DNA of 64,000 nucleotides, taken from positions 387,037 to 451,036 of the forward strand of contig JAOMRN010000001.1 of the NCBI GenBank assembly GCA_028355015.1, in the 5' to 3' direction. The stretch is from MGIIb-O2 sp002494975. Lineage in GTDB: Archaea > Thermoplasmatota > Poseidoniia > Poseidoniales > Thalassarchaeaceae. Of this stretch, positions 61,451 to 64,000 are shown piece after piece (the first letter of the stretch is position 1; each line of letters begins with the position of its first letter). The notes below the pieces were generated by a model. That model was not told the origin of the DNA. It did no database searches and was given only the letters and a program-made list of their open reading frames with translations. Position numbers and translations under genes: made by a program.

Positions 61451-64000
61451 ATGAACGATGATAATGATGCGACTGTTGGCGTATTTTCTAATGAGAATTT
61501 ACTCCCAGTTCCTGCGGTGCTAGCAACTCTTTTGGTGCTCTTCTTTGGAACTGATTATGTCGCGAATGGTGGAATAGAAAGCGACGGATATGTAGACCTC
61601 CTGATCTTACCAGTTATCGCTGCTTTAGCCGCGTTTCTTGGTATGGTCTTGAACACATTTGGTGAATCTGCATCCGCTACTAAATCTAGAAATTCCCTTA
61701 TTTCCATATTGATTATATTTATTTCATATATTCTAATTGAATTTTCTATTCTTGAACCGTTAGAAGGATTTACTTTTGCATTTATGGCAGTATCTTCACT
61801 TCTTTTGTTTATTTCAGGCAGAAATGAAGAATTAACTATATTGCTTTCAGTAGTAATAGGTTTCCATTTAGCTATTTCTACTGCAACTAGATATTCTCTT
61901 GATGAAACTTCATGGGCAGGTAATCCCGATGAGTTAATCGATGTAGTTCGTAGTTCGATTGGTTCAATTTTCTTTGCATCGTGGGCCGCATCAATATCGT
62001 TAGGTGTTCTCCTAACATTGGCAATGAGAGGCCGTTTTGCAACACCAGGCACCGGTTCTTGGTTTAGTGACTTACCTTCTATCATGCCTAATGCTGGTAT
62101 AATTACTGCAACTGCAGTATTCGTTGTCAACTTAATCCCAGTAATCTGGTTGAGTACTTTTGACGACGTAACATCCTATGATAATCATCTATATCTCGGC
62201 TCTGTATGGGCTATTTTCGCGACAATAGTAGTAATCTTTGTATCTTTTTGTAATTCAGAGAGATGGCATGTTTTAGGCACAGTGGTCGCATTAAATTGGG
62301 TTATGTATACCTTAGCTCACTTACAAGAAATTGGTAATGACTTACCACTTTCGCAACTTAATGGTGACGGTAACATTAGTTTATTCACATGGTTTTTGCT
62401 AGTATTCTGGTTAAATGTAGGTGGGATGATGATTGCAGCCAGTGGTCGATTTGGCGACATATCACCCAGAAGAGATAATTCTGAATTCCGTAAATGGTGG
62501 AATCAGCATTCATATGGAGTCATGGTTAGTTTAGCACTTTTCGTTGCTCTAGCAGTAAGAGTTGGATGGAATGTTCTTCCTGCAATGAATGCTGCAGGTA
62601 CAGGACTTTGGGATATGTCAGGTGGATCTGATCCTTGGTACATGAAGCGCGTAGTTGATTACATAGTTCTCGAAAGAAGTCATCTGATAGTAGATGCAGA
62701 TAGGGCATATCCAATGGTTGCTATTAACCCACGACCTCCTCTCTTTTCTTGGTCACTTGCTCTAGGAGGAATTCTTCTTTCTTGGTTATCTGGTATGTCT
62801 ATTGAAACATCGGTATGGTGGAGCGTTGCTGCATTACCTGCGATTTTCGGTGCGCTAATTGTACTTCCAATAGCAGCTCTAGCAAGAAAATTACACAGTA
62901 ATATGGCAGGTATTATTGCTGCATGGTTAATTGCATTGATGCCTGGTCATATCAGTCACTCTACATTTGGTCTTGCAGATCACGACGCCTTTGCTATGCT
63001 TTTCTTAGCAATCGCATTCTACTACTGGGTTAAAGCAATGAATAACCTTACTAATCAGAGATTATTCAATACTCCAAGTTTGAGCCCACTCTATATTGTA
63101 GCCGGTATCAGGAAAATGTGGTCAGAACATACCAAGGTAATGGCTAATGCCACACTCGCTGGTGTTTCCTTTGCTATCGTGGCTCTAGGGTGGAAAGGTT
63201 TCGTTTATGGTCCTGGTATCTTATTTATCGCATTCGCGTTTCAAGTATTTTTCAATATGTTCCGCCGAAGAGACAGCTTACCTATTACTGCAGCATCATT
63301 GCAAATGATGTTAACTGCATTTGTAATACCTCTACCGTTCTATTGTAGGCCTGAACTTGGCCTATTATTCGACCCTAGTGGTTTCCAACCAATGTTCTAC
63401 ATTATCGGATTCACACTTGCATTAGGTTGGATATCTTCGTCATATAGGGATAGGCCTTGGTTATTGGTACTCGGAAGTACTGTAGTCCTGATGGGAAGTA
63501 TACTCGCAGTACTTTACTCGCTTCAAAGGTTCAATGTTTACGACGGATGGGATGTACTGTTTACTGGAGGTTTTTACTTCTCCAAGAATAAAATATTCGG
63601 AACAATTGGAGAAGCACAAGCGCCTAGTCGTGGTGTTCTTTTCGCATCATATGGTCCAATTGTATCCTTGATAGCAATATTTGTATCAGTAATATTACTT
63701 TGGAGAGGTGCTAGAAAAGAAAAACAAAGCCATATTCTTCTTGGATTATGGGTTCTCATTGCTATTTACATGGCTTGGTCCGCAGGTCGTTTCATATTCA
63801 ATGCAACACCAGCAATTTCAGTTGTTGGCGGAATAGGAATCGCCATGATGTGGAATTATGCTAATTTCTCAGGTTTCTCTAAAGAATGGCGTAAATCTGG
63901 AATTGCAACTCCACGTACTCGTTTCTGGGCAAATTGGTCAGCATCAAAGAGACATCCTGGAGTTCCGGTAATTCTTCTAGTTTTGATGTTAGTTTGCACG
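61451..64000 (+). CDS. aglB: AglB/STT3-family oligosaccharyltransferase, 3'-truncated
   Basis: Open frame of 850 codons from ATG 61451 to the window end without stop. About a dozen membrane helices. STT3 catalytic motifs: GGSDPWYMKR (~390, first D-containing motif with Tyr), LADHDAF (~507, the second DxD) and TIGEAQ (~718, the SVSE/TIxE-type loop). The WWDYG-containing soluble domain would lie beyond the window. It transfers lipid-linked glycans to Asn-x-Ser/Thr of exported proteins. The N-terminal ~370 residues before the first motif are longer than usual and add extra helices. Many of the surface proteins in this window would be its substrates. Confidence 0.9.
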   Translation, partial: MNDDNDATVGVFSNENLLPVPAVLATLLVLFFGTDYVANGGIESDGYVDLLILPVIAALAAFLGMVLNTFGESASATKSRNSLISILIIFISYILIEFSILEPLEGFTFAFMAVSSLLLFISGRNEELTILLSVVIGFHLAISTATRYSLDETSWAGNPDELIDVVRSSIGSIFFASWAASISLGVLLTLAMRGRFATPGTGSWFSDLPSIMPNAGIITATAVFVVNLIPVIWLSTFDDVTSYDNHLYLGSVWAIFATIVVIFVSFCNSERWHVLGTVVALNWVMYTLAHLQEIGNDLPLSQLNGDGNISLFTWFLLVFWLNVGGMMIAASGRFGDISPRRDNSEFRKWWNQHSYGVMVSLALFVALAVRVGWNVLPAMNAAGTGLWDMSGGSDPWYMKRVVDYIVLERSHLIVDADRAYPMVAINPRPPLFSWSLALGGILLSWLSGMSIETSVWWSVAALPAIFGALIVLPIAALARKLHSNMAGIIAAWLIALMPGHISHSTFGLADHDAFAMLFLAIAFYYWVKAMNNLTNQRLFNTPSLSPLYIVAGIRKMWSEHTKVMANATLAGVSFAIVALGWKGFVYGPGILFIAFAFQVFFNMFRRRDSLPITAASLQMMLTAFVIPLPFYCRPELGLLFDPSGFQPMFYIIGFTLALGWISSSYRDRPWLLVLGSTVVLMGSILAVLYSLQRFNVYDGWDVLFTGGFYFSKNKIFGTIGEAQAPSRGVLFASYGPIVSLIAIFVSVILLWRGARKEKQSHILLGLWVLIAIYMAWSAGRFIFNATPAISVVGGIGIAMMWNYANFSGFSKEWRKSGIATPRTRFWANWSASKRHPGVPVILLVLMLVCT

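Noticed and set aside
61555..62130. Minus-strand open frame of 191 codons within aglB
   Set aside because: The plus frame is open through the whole region with membrane helices and STT3 motifs downstream; the minus frame is a shadow.

Overview
The window reads as a dense, AT-rich (roughly 37% GC) chromosomal segment of a planktonic euryarchaeon, most likely Marine Group II (Ca. Poseidoniia, Thermoplasmatota). The archaeal assignment rests on the PolD small subunit, Nob1, RpoE'/Spt4/S24e/S27ae, archaeal-type PheRS alpha and AlaRS, DtdA, an HVO_0476-type zinc-finger protein, RtcB plus archease, CarS (archaeal lipid synthesis) and an AglB-type oligosaccharyltransferase. The MGII assignment is inference. 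It comes from the mix with bacterial-like genes (FolD, proline dehydrogenase, a bacterial-type TPR protein), the many giant secreted Ca-binding/Ig-like proteins and the very compact layout.

Layout: 1-3257 housekeeping genes (DP1 end, HAD phosphatase, MoaD/SAMP, TatA, Nob1, DedA). 3254-5389 secreted esterase with 16 thrombospondin-3 repeats. 5456-10121 tRNA-Glu, MscS channel, TPR protein, two small membrane proteins, tRNA-Ala. 10172-19158 a block of seven exported proteins: two LVIVD beta-propellers, two cupredoxin-like anchored proteins whose predicted mature N-terminus is His, two SCO1/SenC copper chaperones and a His-rich YHYH protein. 19076-23778 PheS, a membrane zinc-ribbon protein, tRNA-Thr(UGU), FolD, PurC and a hypothetical. 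23803-29436 a giant surface protein. 29456-29694 an unusual GC-rich structured segment. 29695-30958 rpoE1-spt4-rps24e-rps27ae. 30959-37930 DtdA, proline dehydrogenase, a zinc-finger protein, a methyltransferase-like protein, a membrane subtilase and a membrane zinc-ribbon protein. 38073-38336 tRNA-Ser and tRNA-Thr(GGU). 38430-45584 a 2384-residue surface protein. 45725-53867 AlkA, RtcB, AlaS, an aminotransferase and hypotheticals. 53948-59212 a Ca-binding repeat protein, archease and a secreted beta-rich protein. 59288-64000 CarS, PurD and AglB (cut by the window end).

The best candidate for an undescribed system is the 10.2-19.2 kb block. Two propellers of a shared family sit beside two copper chaperones and two putative histidine-brace proteins. 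I infer a cell-surface copper-dependent oxidase or copper-handling module. It is loosely analogous to the bacterial methanethiol oxidase operon, where a copper propeller is matured by a neighbouring SCO1 protein. The second candidate is the leader of the RNA polymerase/ribosomal protein operon, where one segment (29592-29597) can pair either with upstream or with downstream sequence, as in an attenuator.

Architecture: several convergent gene pairs have directly abutting stop codons, and two overlap antisense by 64-83 bp. Several divergent starts lie within about 15 bp. All five tRNAs carry an encoded CCA. Start codons were chosen by signal peptides, family alignment from memory and spacing, so they remain predictions. 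No mobile element, CRISPR array, rRNA gene or replication origin was recognised. No gene-free stretch exceeds about 300 bases.
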